Assembly: GCA_025936115.1 (NCBI GenBank)
Contig: JAICTZ010000002.1
Span: forward strand, 62,001-126,000
Origin: Polyangiaceae bacterium
Lineage (GTDB): Bacteria > Myxococcota_A > Polyangia > Polyangiales > Polyangiaceae
DNA length: 64,000 nucleotides
Direction of reading: 5' to 3'
Each line of letters opens with the position of its first letter. Position 1 is the stretch's first letter. The notes beneath the pieces were generated by a model, which saw nothing but the letters and a program-made list of their open reading frames with translations, searched no databases and was not told where the DNA came from. A program made the translations under genes and the position numbers. Shown in pieces: positions 25,631-34,294 of the stretch.

Positions 25631-25667
25631 TGCTTGTTTCTGGGGGCGTACCGCCCCCGTGCCGGCT
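25627..25667. repeat. Second copy of the CTAGTGC hairpin repeat
   Basis: CTAGTGC at 25627 is followed by a 35-base stretch (25633-25667) that matches the reverse complement of 15681-15715 at 33 of 35 positions. It contains the stem GGGGGCG / CGCCCCC with a three-base loop. The element lies exactly between two convergent genes, overlapping the stop of the Gly-rich lipoprotein gene and ending at the first base of the PstS stop, so it likely serves as a bidirectional transcription barrier. Confidence 0.75.
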
Positions 25668-26713
25668 CAGATGGCCAGAGCAGGCTTGCCTGCGGCGCGG
25701 AGCTTTCGCAGGTTCTTTTCGACCTCCAGGACGACACGGGCCGGGAGCGGCGCGTAGTCGAGAGCGCGCGTAAAGCGCTGCCCTTCGTGCACGCCCCACC
25801 AAACGAACTGCGCGAGCGCTTCAGCGCGGCGTGCGTCCGCCGTATCTCGGTAGACGAGCAAGTACGTGTAGGCGGCGAGTGGGTACGCGTCCCGGTTCGC
25901 CGCCCCTTCGAGCGTCGCTTGCAAGGTCGCGGGTAGCTCGACCGCTTCCGCAGCCGCCATCGCCGCCGACGAGGACGGCACGACGAACTCGCCCGCCCGG
26001 TTGCGGATCGCCGCCCGAGGTAGACCACCCTGCGTCGCGTAGGCGAGCTCCGTGTAGCCGATGGAACCCGGTGTGGCTAGAAGCTGCCCGGAGACGCCTT
26101 CGTTGCCTTTCGCACCGAGCCCGACCGCGAAGCGGATGTTCTTGCCGGCACCGGCGCGCTCGAGCCAGCGCGGGCTCGAGGCGGCGAGAAAGCGCGTAAA
26201 AATAGCGGTGGTGCCGCTACCGTCCGTGCGAAAGACGACGGTGATGGGAAGCTCGGGCAAGGCGACACCCGGATTCACGAGCGCGAGCGCCGGATCGTTC
26301 CAGCGCGTGATCGCGCCGAGGTAGATCGCGGCCAAGACCTCGGGCGTGAGGCGCAGCGGCGCGCCGAGCTCGCGCAGGTTGTAACTCAGGACGACGCAGC
26401 CGACCGCCGTGGGCACGTGTAGGATGGGACTCGCGGCGCCGCGTTCCTCGTCGGGTTCCGCCGGCACGTCGCTCGCCCCGAAGTCGACCGTGCCGGCGAC
26501 GATCTGGCGCACGCCGCCTCCGGAGCCGATCGATTGGTAATTGATGCGGACGCTCGAGTTGACCGCGCGGTACTCGTCGATCCACTTGGTGTAAAGCGGA
26601 TACGGGAAGGTCGCGCCGGCGCCGTTCAAGGCCACGGTGCCGTCGTTGGAACAAGCCACGGCCGTGCTCGAAGCGAGCCAGCTCAGAACGTGACGCCGGG
26701 TGCACGGCCGCAC
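25667..26713 (-). CDS. PstS-like phosphate-binding lipoprotein
   Basis: A 348-residue periplasmic binding protein from GTG 26713, the only in-frame start before the signal. The signal has a twin-arginine look (R-R-H-V-L-S-W-L) and ends at A-V-A-C. The body shows the PstS/SphX pattern: N-G-A-G-A-T-F-P-Y-P-L-Y near the start, the G-S-G-G-G-V-R-Q-I segment, F-G-A-S-D-V-P, and R-T-D-G-S-G-T-T-A-I-F-T in the middle. It would capture phosphate for an ABC importer. No pstC, pstA, pstB or phoU is adjacent, so this is an orphan binding protein, perhaps a phosphate sensor. Confidence 0.86.
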   Translation of the reverse strand: MRPCTRRHVLSWLASSTAVACSNDGTVALNGAGATFPYPLYTKWIDEYRAVNSSVRINYQSIGSGGGVRQIVAGTVDFGASDVPAEPDEERGAASPILHVPTAVGCVVLSYNLRELGAPLRLTPEVLAAIYLGAITRWNDPALALVNPGVALPELPITVVFRTDGSGTTAIFTRFLAASSPRWLERAGAGKNIRFAVGLGAKGNEGVSGQLLATPGSIGYTELAYATQGGLPRAAIRNRAGEFVVPSSSAAMAAAEAVELPATLQATLEGAANRDAYPLAAYTYLLVYRDTADARRAEALAQFVWWGVHEGQRFTRALDYAPLPARVVLEVEKNLRKLRAAGKPALAI

Positions 26714-26804
26714 CCCATCGACGGCTGCCCGACTCGAGCGGCGTATGAACGTCGTTTCTGTGACGATTCGGTGACTAAAGCCGAACCCACGGGGTGCGTC
26801 CGCT

Positions 26805-27647
26805 ATGCTGAAGCCACTCCACTCCATGCGCAAAATCTTCGAAAACCGTTGGGTTCTCGTGACTGGCGCCTCGTCAGGCCTCGGCGAAGAGCTGGCGAAA
26901 CGACTGGCCCAGCACGGCGCGCACCTCGTCCTCAGCGCTCGACGCGAGGACCGGCTCGAAAACCTCGCCGCGGATCTGCGGCGCGTCAACGGCATCGACG
27001 CCCTCGTCATTCCCGCCGATCTCGCCCGTCCCGACGGCGTCGAGCGTGTCCTCGCGGCAGTGCGCGAGCGGAACGTCACGATCTCGCACCTCGTCAACAA
27101 TGCCGGCTTCGGCAGCGCGGGCGCGTTCAGCGAGCTCGATCCGCAGCGAGAAAGCGCCATGGTCGAGCTCAACGTCGGTGCCGTCGTGCGACTCACGCGC
27201 GGACTTTTGGGACCGATGCTGCGCGCCGGCGACGGCGGCGTGCTCAATGTCGCGTCGACGGCCGGCTTCCAGCCCGTGCCGTTCATGGCCACCTATGCCG
27301 CCAGCAAGGCCTTCGTCGTGAGCTTCACGCTGGCGCTCGCGGCGGAGCTCGAGGGCACGGGCGTGCGCGCGATGGCGCTCTGCCCCGGCCCCGTTCAGAC
27401 GGGTTTTCAAGCCGCGGCGGGCTTTCAGCGGCCGGCGTTGTCGTTCGCGGTGCTCACGCCGAACCGGACGATTCGCGGCGCGCTCGCGGCGTACGAACGC
27501 GGGGAGCATCTTTACACGCCGGGGCTCGTGAACGGCGTCCAAGCGCTCGCCGCGCGTGTGCTGCCGCACGGCCTCGTCACGTGGGCGGCCACGCGCACGA
27601 TGCGCCGCCTCGGTCGCGCGCCAGCAAAGCTCAACGCGAAGGGCTGA
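26805..27647 (+). CDS. Short-chain dehydrogenase/reductase
   Basis: The protein is 280 residues from ATG 26805; ATG 26826 is an equally good start and gives 273. It has the classical SDR layout: T-G-A-S-S-G-L-G cofactor motif, N-N-A-G, a catalytic serine in N-V-A-S-T-A-G, and Y-A-A-S-K. The cofactor motif is followed by a basic S-A-R-R, suggesting NADP preference. It belongs to the classical single-domain group, related to YqjQ/DltE-type oxidoreductases acting on acyl or keto substrates. The specific substrate is unknown. It is divergent from the PstS-like gene. Confidence 0.9.
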   Translation: MLKPLHSMRKIFENRWVLVTGASSGLGEELAKRLAQHGAHLVLSARREDRLENLAADLRRVNGIDALVIPADLARPDGVERVLAAVRERNVTISHLVNNAGFGSAGAFSELDPQRESAMVELNVGAVVRLTRGLLGPMLRAGDGGVLNVASTAGFQPVPFMATYAASKAFVVSFTLALAAELEGTGVRAMALCPGPVQTGFQAAAGFQRPALSFAVLTPNRTIRGALAAYERGEHLYTPGLVNGVQALAARVLPHGLVTWAATRTMRRLGRAPAKLNAKG

Positions 27648-27707
27648 GCTGCGAATCGCCGCGCGCAAGCGGGACGCAGCGAGGCGCGCTCGGCGCGCCG
27701 CGCGCAC

Positions 27708-28937
27708 TCAGTGCAAGGTGTGCCAGGTGCCGTCGTGCTGAACGCGCGGCACATCGATCTCACTCGGCGCCCCCGACGGCAACGGCGTCGTGGTTTCCGC
27801 CGGTGCGCGCTGGAGCACGATGTGAATGCGCGCATTTTCTTCCAGCTTGCGCAGCCGATCCTCGCGGGCTTCGTCCTGCGCCCAACGCGCGAGCGTCGCC
27901 TTGGAGCGCGCGCGCCGCTTGCGCCAGCCCCACGCGAACAGACCCATCACGCCCGCCCACACGACCGTGCCGCTGCAGAGAATGGGCCAAAAAGTGTAAC
28001 GCTTCGCGACGGCTTCGCGCCATTCGTGTTCGAGCGTCACGAGATCGACGCCGTACGCCTGGCGGGCCGCGTGGTCGAGCGTGCCCCCTTCACCGAGCTC
28101 GCCCACGAGCGCGCGAAATCGATGGCGATCCTCGCGTCGAATCAAGAAGCGCAGCACGTCGGCCGCCTCTGCGTACGCGATCGACGCCTTATTTTCGTCG
28201 CTCGGGAACGAACGCTCGACCTGAGCGAGCGGTAACAGTCGATCCGAGATGGTCGCAGTCGAGAGCGTCCACATGCGCTCGAACGAGGTTTCGCCCGAGG
28301 CCATCACGGCAAAACCCTCGTTGAACCAGCGCGGAATCGGGTGGGCGCCGACGGCGTCGGTCAGCGCGACGTGCGCGAGCTCGTGCCGGAACACTTGCAC
28401 CAGATCCAGGTTTTCATTCGGAAAACGTGGCGTGAGCGTGAGCAGCACGAGCCCGAGCTCGGGGTAGGCGACGCCCGACGCGTACTCGGGGTACGGCGCG
28501 CCGCGCGGCGCGAGCGTCTCCATTTCGCCCGGCGTGCGGGCCACGTCGACGCGCACTTTGTCGAGCACGGGCCGGCCGAGCCAATCTTCGAGCTCGCGCT
28601 TGGCGTCGTCGGCGGCGGTGATGAGCGGGTCGATGCGCTCGCGCGAGCTCGGGTGGTAGGTGATGCGAATCCAGCCGCCGTCGTACGTGCTGAAGCCCGC
28701 CGCCACGGCGGGGATCTTCGCGTGCTCTTCGCCGAGACGCGGCGCGTCGGCGGGCTGCGCGTCGTGCGCCGTCGTGTCGACGGCCGGCGGCTCGACCGCG
28801 TGCGGCGAGGGGCCGCTGAGCTCGGTGTGCCCCGTGCGCTCGCGCGGCTCTGCGTCCGGTGCCTCCACCGCGCTCGCGCGGCCGCCGAAAAGCAGCAACG
28901 TGAGGAGCAGGAGCAAGCGCGAAACGACGCGAACCAT
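27708..28937 (-). CDS. Peptidase MA-like gluzincin with signal peptide and C-terminal membrane helix
   Basis: A 409-residue product. After a signal peptide ending near A-S-A and a Pro-rich linker, the catalytic domain contains H-E-L-A-H and, 20-odd residues later, W-F-N-E-G-F-A, giving the HExxH plus downstream Glu of gluzincin metallopeptidases. A single membrane helix (about residue 320, I-L-C-S-G-T-V-V-W-A-G-V-M-G-L-F) and a charged, helical cytoplasmic tail follow. The protease domain would face the periplasm. All expected catalytic residues are present, so it is probably active. Target unknown. The neighbouring genes on this strand are not closely spaced. Confidence 0.85.
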   Translation of the reverse strand: MVRVVSRLLLLLTLLLFGGRASAVEAPDAEPRERTGHTELSGPSPHAVEPPAVDTTAHDAQPADAPRLGEEHAKIPAVAAGFSTYDGGWIRITYHPSSRERIDPLITAADDAKRELEDWLGRPVLDKVRVDVARTPGEMETLAPRGAPYPEYASGVAYPELGLVLLTLTPRFPNENLDLVQVFRHELAHVALTDAVGAHPIPRWFNEGFAVMASGETSFERMWTLSTATISDRLLPLAQVERSFPSDENKASIAYAEAADVLRFLIRREDRHRFRALVGELGEGGTLDHAARQAYGVDLVTLEHEWREAVAKRYTFWPILCSGTVVWAGVMGLFAWGWRKRRARSKATLARWAQDEAREDRLRKLEENARIHIVLQRAPAETTTPLPSGAPSEIDVPRVQHDGTWHTLH

Positions 28938-29024
28938 GTTGCGAATCGGCCGCGGGCGCGGGCTCGGCGGTCTTCAAAATCTAAGAACAGGAACCCCCTC
29001 AGTCAACTCGCGATCTGCACGTGG

Positions 29025-29747
29025 CTAAAGCCAGGCCGCCGGGCCCCCGAGGACGGGCGCGCGCTCCTGGATTTTGGCCCGCACGTCCCCGCGCGCGGCG
29101 AAAACGCCGACCAGGACGAGAAGCACCCACGCCAGCACACCTGCACGCCTCGCCAGCGTCACGACGCGGGCCGAGTCGAGCACGCGATCGGCGAGCGTCG
29201 CGACGATGAGCACCCGCGCCAGGTCGAGCACGTTCGGGCCGTAAGCCTCCGACGCGCCCGCCCGCAAGACGACGAGCCCGAGGCCGAGCGCCGCGAGCGC
29301 GACGAGTACCCGGGCCGCGACGCGACGCGCCGTGCTCACCGGCGGTCCGATGAAACCGAAGAGCCGCACCGTGACCACGACGGAGCCGAGCACGAGCGCC
29401 AATGCGAGCACGCCGAACGTCGCGGCGCCGAGCGGGCGATGGTGCGTGTGAAGCTTCAGCTCTTCACCGAGCGCCATCACGGGCGCAGCCGCGAGCGCGA
29501 CACCGATGAACGCCGGGCGCCATACGGCCGTGCTCCGTCGCGCCGCGCGCGCCAGCACCAGCAACGGGCCGAGCACGAGCGCCGTGTTGCCCGCGAGCGC
29601 GAGCCAAACGAAACCCGCGCTCGCGCTGCCGGTCGCCACGCGGCGTACCGCGGGCAGCGCCACGACGGCCGCGGCGAGCGCGCCCATCGCGAGTGTCGCG
29701 GCGACCTCGACCGATCGAGGTGCTCGAGCCGTGTCTTCGAGACTCAC
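29025..29747 (-). CDS. Multi-pass membrane protein of unknown function
   Basis: A 240-residue hydrophobic protein from GTG 29747 with about six membrane helices separated by short Arg-rich loops; E-E-L-K-L-H-T-H-H at the middle is the most conserved-looking polar patch and could bind a metal (His-Thr-His-His), but this is only a suggestion. No recognised family. The start lies 13 bases after the epimerase gene stop, so the two are probably in one operon. Confidence 0.7.
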   Translation of the reverse strand: MSLEDTARAPRSVEVAATLAMGALAAAVVALPAVRRVATGSASAGFVWLALAGNTALVLGPLLVLARAARRSTAVWRPAFIGVALAAAPVMALGEELKLHTHHRPLGAATFGVLALALVLGSVVVTVRLFGFIGPPVSTARRVAARVLVALAALGLGLVVLRAGASEAYGPNVLDLARVLIVATLADRVLDSARVVTLARRAGVLAWVLLVLVGVFAARGDVRAKIQERAPVLGGPAAWL

Positions 29748-29760
29748 GCGCCCGCTGGGC

Positions 29761-30816
29761 TCATACGGGGCGAAGTTCGAGCCGCACGCGGTCGGCAGCG
29801 GGGCCGGGCACCATGCCCTGCTCGAGCAGCCAGCGTACGCCGCGCGCGAGCGTCTCGCGAGCGGGACGGTGCGTGTAGCCGAGGTCCTGCTCCGCCTTTT
29901 CGCTCGTCACCCAGACGTAAGCGTGTGAGTAGTCGCGCGCGAGGCGCCCGGTGAGCGTCGGCTGCGTGTTCGTGAACTTCGCGTAGGACTCGAGCAGCCA
30001 GGCGAAGAACGCGATCGTGAGCGGCCCCTTCGGCTCGCTCGGCTCGGCGAGACCGGTGATGTCGGCGAGCATCTGGAAGAACTGCGTGAAGGTGACGTTC
30101 TCGCCGCCCAAGATGTAACGCTCCCCCACGTCGCCGACTTCCATCGCGCGGATGTGACCGAGCGCCACGTCCTCGACGTCGACGACCGAGATCCCACCCG
30201 CCGAGACGGGAACGCTGAAGGTCGGCGACAGCTTCAGGTACTGGATCAGGCTCTGGCCGTTCGGCGTGGGTTTGTAGTCGCCGGGGCCGAAAACGGCCGT
30301 CGGCAGTACGCTGACGATCGGCATGCCGTCCGCGACGAGCTGCTGCACGAGGTGATCGGCTTCGAGCTTCGCTTGGACGTACGGCTCGGGGTTGACGAGA
30401 TTGAACTCGTGCGTCTCGTCCATCGTCTCGGGGGTGGAGATGGTGCCGAGCACGGCGGCGCTGCTCGTGACCACGAGGTTCTCGATGCCGCGTTCGCGAG
30501 CCGCTCCGAGCGTCGCGCGCATGCCTTGGGTCGTGGCGTCGATCACGCGTTGGGGGTGGCGCGGCATGTACTGGAACGGCGCGGCGACGTGATAGAGCTG
30601 CGAGCAACCCGCGAGCGCCCGGTACACCGTGTGCTCCACCGTGACGTCGCCGAACGCGAGCTGGCAGAGATCCTCGGGCAGGCCCTCGAGCCCGCGCAGA
30701 TCCGCTCCGGCGCGCACGAACGCCTTCACCTTTTCGCCGCGTTCGACGAGCTTGCGCACGAGCGTTCCGCCGATGAGACCAGTGGCGCCGGTCACCAAAA
30801 TCCAAGGGTTTTTCAT
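29761..30816 (-). CDS. NAD-dependent epimerase/dehydratase (HpnA-like extended SDR)
   Basis: A 351-residue extended SDR from ATG 30816. It has the nucleotide motif T-G-A-T-G-L-I-G-G, a conserved V-T-S-S-A-A-V-L-G strand, and Y-V-Q-A-K for the catalytic Tyr-x-x-x-Lys. The overall pattern resembles the hopanoid-associated sugar epimerase/dihydroflavonol-reductase-like group. Hopanoid pathway genes are not visible nearby, so a role there is speculative. The downstream membrane protein shares the transcript. Substrate unknown. Confidence 0.85.
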   Translation of the reverse strand: MKNPWILVTGATGLIGGTLVRKLVERGEKVKAFVRAGADLRGLEGLPEDLCQLAFGDVTVEHTVYRALAGCSQLYHVAAPFQYMPRHPQRVIDATTQGMRATLGAARERGIENLVVTSSAAVLGTISTPETMDETHEFNLVNPEPYVQAKLEADHLVQQLVADGMPIVSVLPTAVFGPGDYKPTPNGQSLIQYLKLSPTFSVPVSAGGISVVDVEDVALGHIRAMEVGDVGERYILGGENVTFTQFFQMLADITGLAEPSEPKGPLTIAFFAWLLESYAKFTNTQPTLTGRLARDYSHAYVWVTSEKAEQDLGYTHRPARETLARGVRWLLEQGMVPGPAADRVRLELRPV

Positions 30817-30919
30817 CGAGCCATGGCTCTTAGACCAGGCGGCGACGGCTGCCAAGCCGGCCGCCCGCGCCGAAAGGGCGGAACGCCGCGCGTCCCGGGA
30901 CTAACATGAGCCGCTTCCC

Positions 30920-32167
30920 GTGACCGCCGCAGCCGAGCGCTGGATTTTGCATGCGGACATGGACGCCTTCTACGCGTCCATCGAGCAGCGCGATCACCCC
31001 GAGCTCCGCGGTAAACCGGTGATCGTCGGTGCTTCGTCGAAGCGCGGCGTCGTCGCGGCGGCTTCTTACGAGGCACGCGTCTTCGGCGTGCGTTCGGCCA
31101 TGCCCGGCTTTCGCGCGCGCGAGCTCTGTCCTGACGGCGTGTTCTTGCCGTCGAACATGGCGCACTACGTCGCCGTGTCGGCGGAGGTGCACGCGGTGTT
31201 CGAGCGCTTTACACCCGAGATCGAGCCGATCGCGCTGGACGAGGCGTTCCTCGACATCACGGGCTCGCTCGCGCTCTTCGGAGCGCCGCAAAAACTCGCC
31301 GCCGAGCTGAAGCATGCCGTGCGCGAAGCGACGGCCCTCAATGTCTCGGTCGGGCTCGCGCCGAACAAGCTCGTCGCGAAGCTCGCCTGCACGCTCGGTA
31401 AGCCCGACGGCCTCAAGGTGATCGAGCCGCACGCGGTGCGCGGGTTCGTCGAGCCGCTGCCGATTCGGCGGCTTTGGGGCGTGGGCCCCGTGCTCGGCGC
31501 GAAGCTCGCTTCGCTGGGGGTCGAGACGTTCGCCGACCTATCGAGCTACGAACCGGGTGAGCTCGCGAAGGCGATCGGCGAGCGAGCAGCGGAACTTCAG
31601 CGCCTCGCGCGGGGCGAGGACACGCGGCCCGTGCTCGCGTATCGCGAACCGAAGTCCTACGGCGAGGAGAACACGTTCGAGAGCGACGTGAGCGATCGCA
31701 CGCGCGTGACCGCTGCGCTCACCGAGCACGCCGAAGCCGTCGCGCGCCGCCTGCGCCACGACGACTACTCGGGACGCACCGTGACGATCAAAGCGAAGCT
31801 TGGGCGCGCGCGCGGGCGGCGGGAATCGCGCGACGCGAGCGTGGCCACGGAGCCGTATTACCCGCTCGTCACGCGCAGCCGTACCCTGCCGCAGGCGACG
31901 AGCGACGGCGCGGTCATCCGTCGAATCGCCGTCGAGCTCTGGGACGAGGCGAAGCTCGGTGAACCGGTGCGGTTGCTCGGAGTTTCCCTGTCGAACCTCG
32001 AGCGCGGCACCGGCGGCCTGCAGCTCGAGCTCTTCACGGGTCCGAAGAGCGCGCTCGGCAAGACCCTCGACGCCATCACCGAGCGCTTCGGCGAACGCGC
32101 GATCTCGCGCGCCGTCGGCCACACGGAGAAGCTCACGCCCGGGCGGACTCGGAAGCGAGGAACTTGA
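30920..32167 (+). CDS. dinB: DNA polymerase IV (Y-family, translesion synthesis)
   Basis: The product is 415 residues from GTG 30920. It carries H-A-D13-M-D-A-F-Y-A-S-I-E with the first catalytic aspartate, Y-E-A-R, and A-L-D107-E-A-F-L-D with the second acidic pair, then a helix-hairpin-helix region (R-L-W-G-V-G-P-V-L) and the little-finger domain. It ends K-R-G-T, without an obvious clamp-binding QLxLF, although L-Q-L-E-L-F appears in the C-terminal region (about residue 370) and would serve. It extends primers past DNA lesions with low fidelity. No SOS box can be proposed from this sequence alone. Confidence 0.95.
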   Translation: MTAAAERWILHADMDAFYASIEQRDHPELRGKPVIVGASSKRGVVAAASYEARVFGVRSAMPGFRARELCPDGVFLPSNMAHYVAVSAEVHAVFERFTPEIEPIALDEAFLDITGSLALFGAPQKLAAELKHAVREATALNVSVGLAPNKLVAKLACTLGKPDGLKVIEPHAVRGFVEPLPIRRLWGVGPVLGAKLASLGVETFADLSSYEPGELAKAIGERAAELQRLARGEDTRPVLAYREPKSYGEENTFESDVSDRTRVTAALTEHAEAVARRLRHDDYSGRTVTIKAKLGRARGRRESRDASVATEPYYPLVTRSRTLPQATSDGAVIRRIAVELWDEAKLGEPVRLLGVSLSNLERGTGGLQLELFTGPKSALGKTLDAITERFGERAISRAVGHTEKLTPGRTRKRGT

Positions 32168-32434
32168 GGCCCATGCGACGACTTGGCAGTCGTGAACGAC
32201 CAGATCTCGATCGTCGCGCACGGCGACGCCCCACGTAAGACCGGCGAGGCCGGAGGACGGTCGTTCTCCCGTGCGCCCGAGTCGCTCCGTGTTCGTACCC
32301 TCGGAAGCAGCCTGGGACACACCACGCGATTTTCGCGAATCATCAACAGCACGCCGCCGGTCTCGCCGGTTTTTCGCGTAGCGTCGTTCTACTGTTGCCG
32401 ATCGAGATCTGAAGTGAGGAACTTGAGTCCCATG
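32152..32434. repeat. 24-base near-duplicate linking the ends of dinB and phhA
   Basis: GAAG-C-GAGGAACTTGAG-G-CCCATG at 32152-32175 recurs as GAAG-T-GAGGAACTTGAG-T-CCCATG at 32411-32434 (22 of 24 bases equal). The first copy contains the dinB stop codon; the second encodes the C-terminal residues of PhhA on the other strand. The 220 bases between the two genes hold no gene that I can support. The match could be a small local duplication or chance; the interval is otherwise without clear structure. Confidence 0.5.
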
Positions 32435-34119
32435 GCTATTGGTTCGCGCCGTTCGTAGAACACCTCGAGCGCTTCGAGCTCACCCGCGATGCGCCGCGCG
32501 AGCGACTCCCCCTCCGGAAGTTTTGCGAGCCGTTCGAGCAGGTTCCAGCGCAGCAGCCATTCGTGCGGGTAGTCGCGCTCGAGCTCGGCGTGCACCGCGA
32601 GCAGCTCCTCGAGCGCTAGTGCGCTGCGCGGCGCCCCAGCGACTCGCGCGTAAAGCTCGGTGAGGTCCCGCTCGCGCGCCGAGCGGGTGCGCGGCTTCGG
32701 GACCCGCACGTCGGGAAACGACGTTTCCCCGTGGTAGCCCGGATCGACCGCGCCGGCCTGCGCCGTCACGAACTCGCCGAGCGGCACGAGCGCGTACGTC
32801 GCAAGCTCGACCGGAGCGCGCCCGGGCAGCTCGAGCCGCGCGTCGTCGAGCTCGATGTGCAGGAGCCGTTCGTCGGCGGCGCGCAGCGCGCGGCGGAAGC
32901 GCCCCGTGACGCAGGCGCCGCTCCGGAAGCGAAATGTCGCGCGCTCGCTCGCGTCCACGTGCCGCGCGAGCGCTTCCGCACCCAGCGTCTCGAGCCGTTC
33001 ACCGCTGACGAGCGGACCCGTGACGAGCCAGAGCTCGCTCGGCCGGAGCTCGGCTTGTCGCTCGTGAATGCGTCCGTCCCACGCGATCATCGTGGGTCCG
33101 CCGAGCGCGAGCCAGGCCGGCTCTTCCCGACGCGGACCGAGCTCGCGCAAGACGCCCATCGCCCACGCGCCGGAGGAGAAACGAAAACTCGCGAGCTCGG
33201 CGCTGCGCTCGGCGCGTTCGAGCGCCACGCTGCCGCCGAGCTCGACGGCGAGCCGCTTCGAGACGCGATCGAGCACGTCGTGGAGCTGCTCGAAGTCGCG
33301 CGCCACGAAGAGCTCGGGCTGCGGGCGCGTGATGTCGTAACCCACGTGAATGCAGCCGTCGTCGAGCGGGCTCTTTTTGACGCTCGGGGCGTGGCAGGAG
33401 TAGCTCTCGCCGAGCGACGACAAGAGTCCCGCGCCGTACATGCGATAATTCGAGACCTCGCCCACGAGCCCGTACTCGGCCGTCCACCAGTACAAGCGCG
33501 AAAGCCACGACGCCTCGCTGTCCTCGGGCACCCTCGAGACTGCGTCGGCGAGCTCGCGTTCGACGCGCGCCACGCTTGCAGGCGACGCGCTCGGATCTTC
33601 CTTCACCTCGCTCAGCGCGTAGCTCGCCTGAAAGACGCGATCCTCTTCGGGTACCGTGAACGCGCGTTTGCCGATCTCACCGATGCGGCGAAGATACGCA
33701 GCGTACGCCGGTTCCGGCAGGATCGGCGCGTGACCGGCGGCTTCGTGGATGATGTCGGGCGCGGGCGTGTAGACCAGGTGCTCGCGCGTGCGCATGTCCG
33801 CCGCGATCGGCAAGAGCCCGCGCGCCTGAAACTCCTGGAAAGCACGCGGCGGAATGAAGCCGTCGACGCAGACGGCGCCCCAGCCGAAGCGCGCGAGCCG
33901 CTCGTTCATCTCCGCGATGCTCGGAATGCGCTCGACCGAAATGCCGGTCTGCGACAGTCCCTCGCGGTAGGCGGGGTGCGCCGAATCGCCGAGCCGCGCG
34001 CGCATCTGCAAGAGCACGAAGCGCCAGACCGCTTGGTCCACGGCCGTGTACTCCGCGTAGTCCTGTGCCACGACGAAGCGGCGGAGGTGCGCCGGCACTC
34101 GAGTATCGACGGCGGTCAC
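32389..34119 (-). CDS. phhA: Phenylalanine 4-hydroxylase, long form
   Basis: The product is 576 residues from GTG 34119. The N-terminal half is the aromatic amino acid hydroxylase domain with the iron triad H125 and H130 (I-I-H-E-A-A-G-H) and E215 (W-T-A-E-Y-G-L). It converts phenylalanine to tyrosine with tetrahydropterin. Short bacterial enzymes have about 260-300 residues; here some 300 extra residues follow, beta-rich, with two related segments starting F-R-F-S-S-G-A and F-R-F-R-S-G-A, and a helical end. No ACT regulatory domain is at the N-terminus. It diverges from the downstream tyrosine-degradation genes. Confidence 0.92.
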   Translation of the reverse strand: MTAVDTRVPAHLRRFVVAQDYAEYTAVDQAVWRFVLLQMRARLGDSAHPAYREGLSQTGISVERIPSIAEMNERLARFGWGAVCVDGFIPPRAFQEFQARGLLPIAADMRTREHLVYTPAPDIIHEAAGHAPILPEPAYAAYLRRIGEIGKRAFTVPEEDRVFQASYALSEVKEDPSASPASVARVERELADAVSRVPEDSEASWLSRLYWWTAEYGLVGEVSNYRMYGAGLLSSLGESYSCHAPSVKKSPLDDGCIHVGYDITRPQPELFVARDFEQLHDVLDRVSKRLAVELGGSVALERAERSAELASFRFSSGAWAMGVLRELGPRREEPAWLALGGPTMIAWDGRIHERQAELRPSELWLVTGPLVSGERLETLGAEALARHVDASERATFRFRSGACVTGRFRRALRAADERLLHIELDDARLELPGRAPVELATYALVPLGEFVTAQAGAVDPGYHGETSFPDVRVPKPRTRSARERDLTELYARVAGAPRSALALEELLAVHAELERDYPHEWLLRWNLLERLAKLPEGESLARRIAGELEALEVFYERREPIAMGLKFLTSDLDRQQ

Positions 34120-34294
34120 CTTCGAATACTAGCGCCAAAGCAGCGCAACGGGAGCGTGCGCGAGCGCACGGGTGGTGCCGCGAGGACGCCACGCGTGACG
34201 CGCCCCGGCGTGAATCGCGTCATGGGAACGCTGCGTGGCGAGGGCGCTTCTTGGCGACGTTGTAGGCGAGATGAGAGCGCTCTACGCTTCGGGC

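Noticed and set aside
26534..28324. 596-codon frame overlapping the SDR gene in another phase
   Set aside because: The translation is Arg/Ser/Pro-rich with no family pattern; the SDR frame has full catalytic motifs.
28341..29954. Long open frame on the plus strand across the peptidase and membrane-protein genes
   Set aside because: The product is mostly Arg, Glu, His and Ala without domains, and it lies antisense to two genes with clear motifs. Such frames are normal in sequence this GC-rich.
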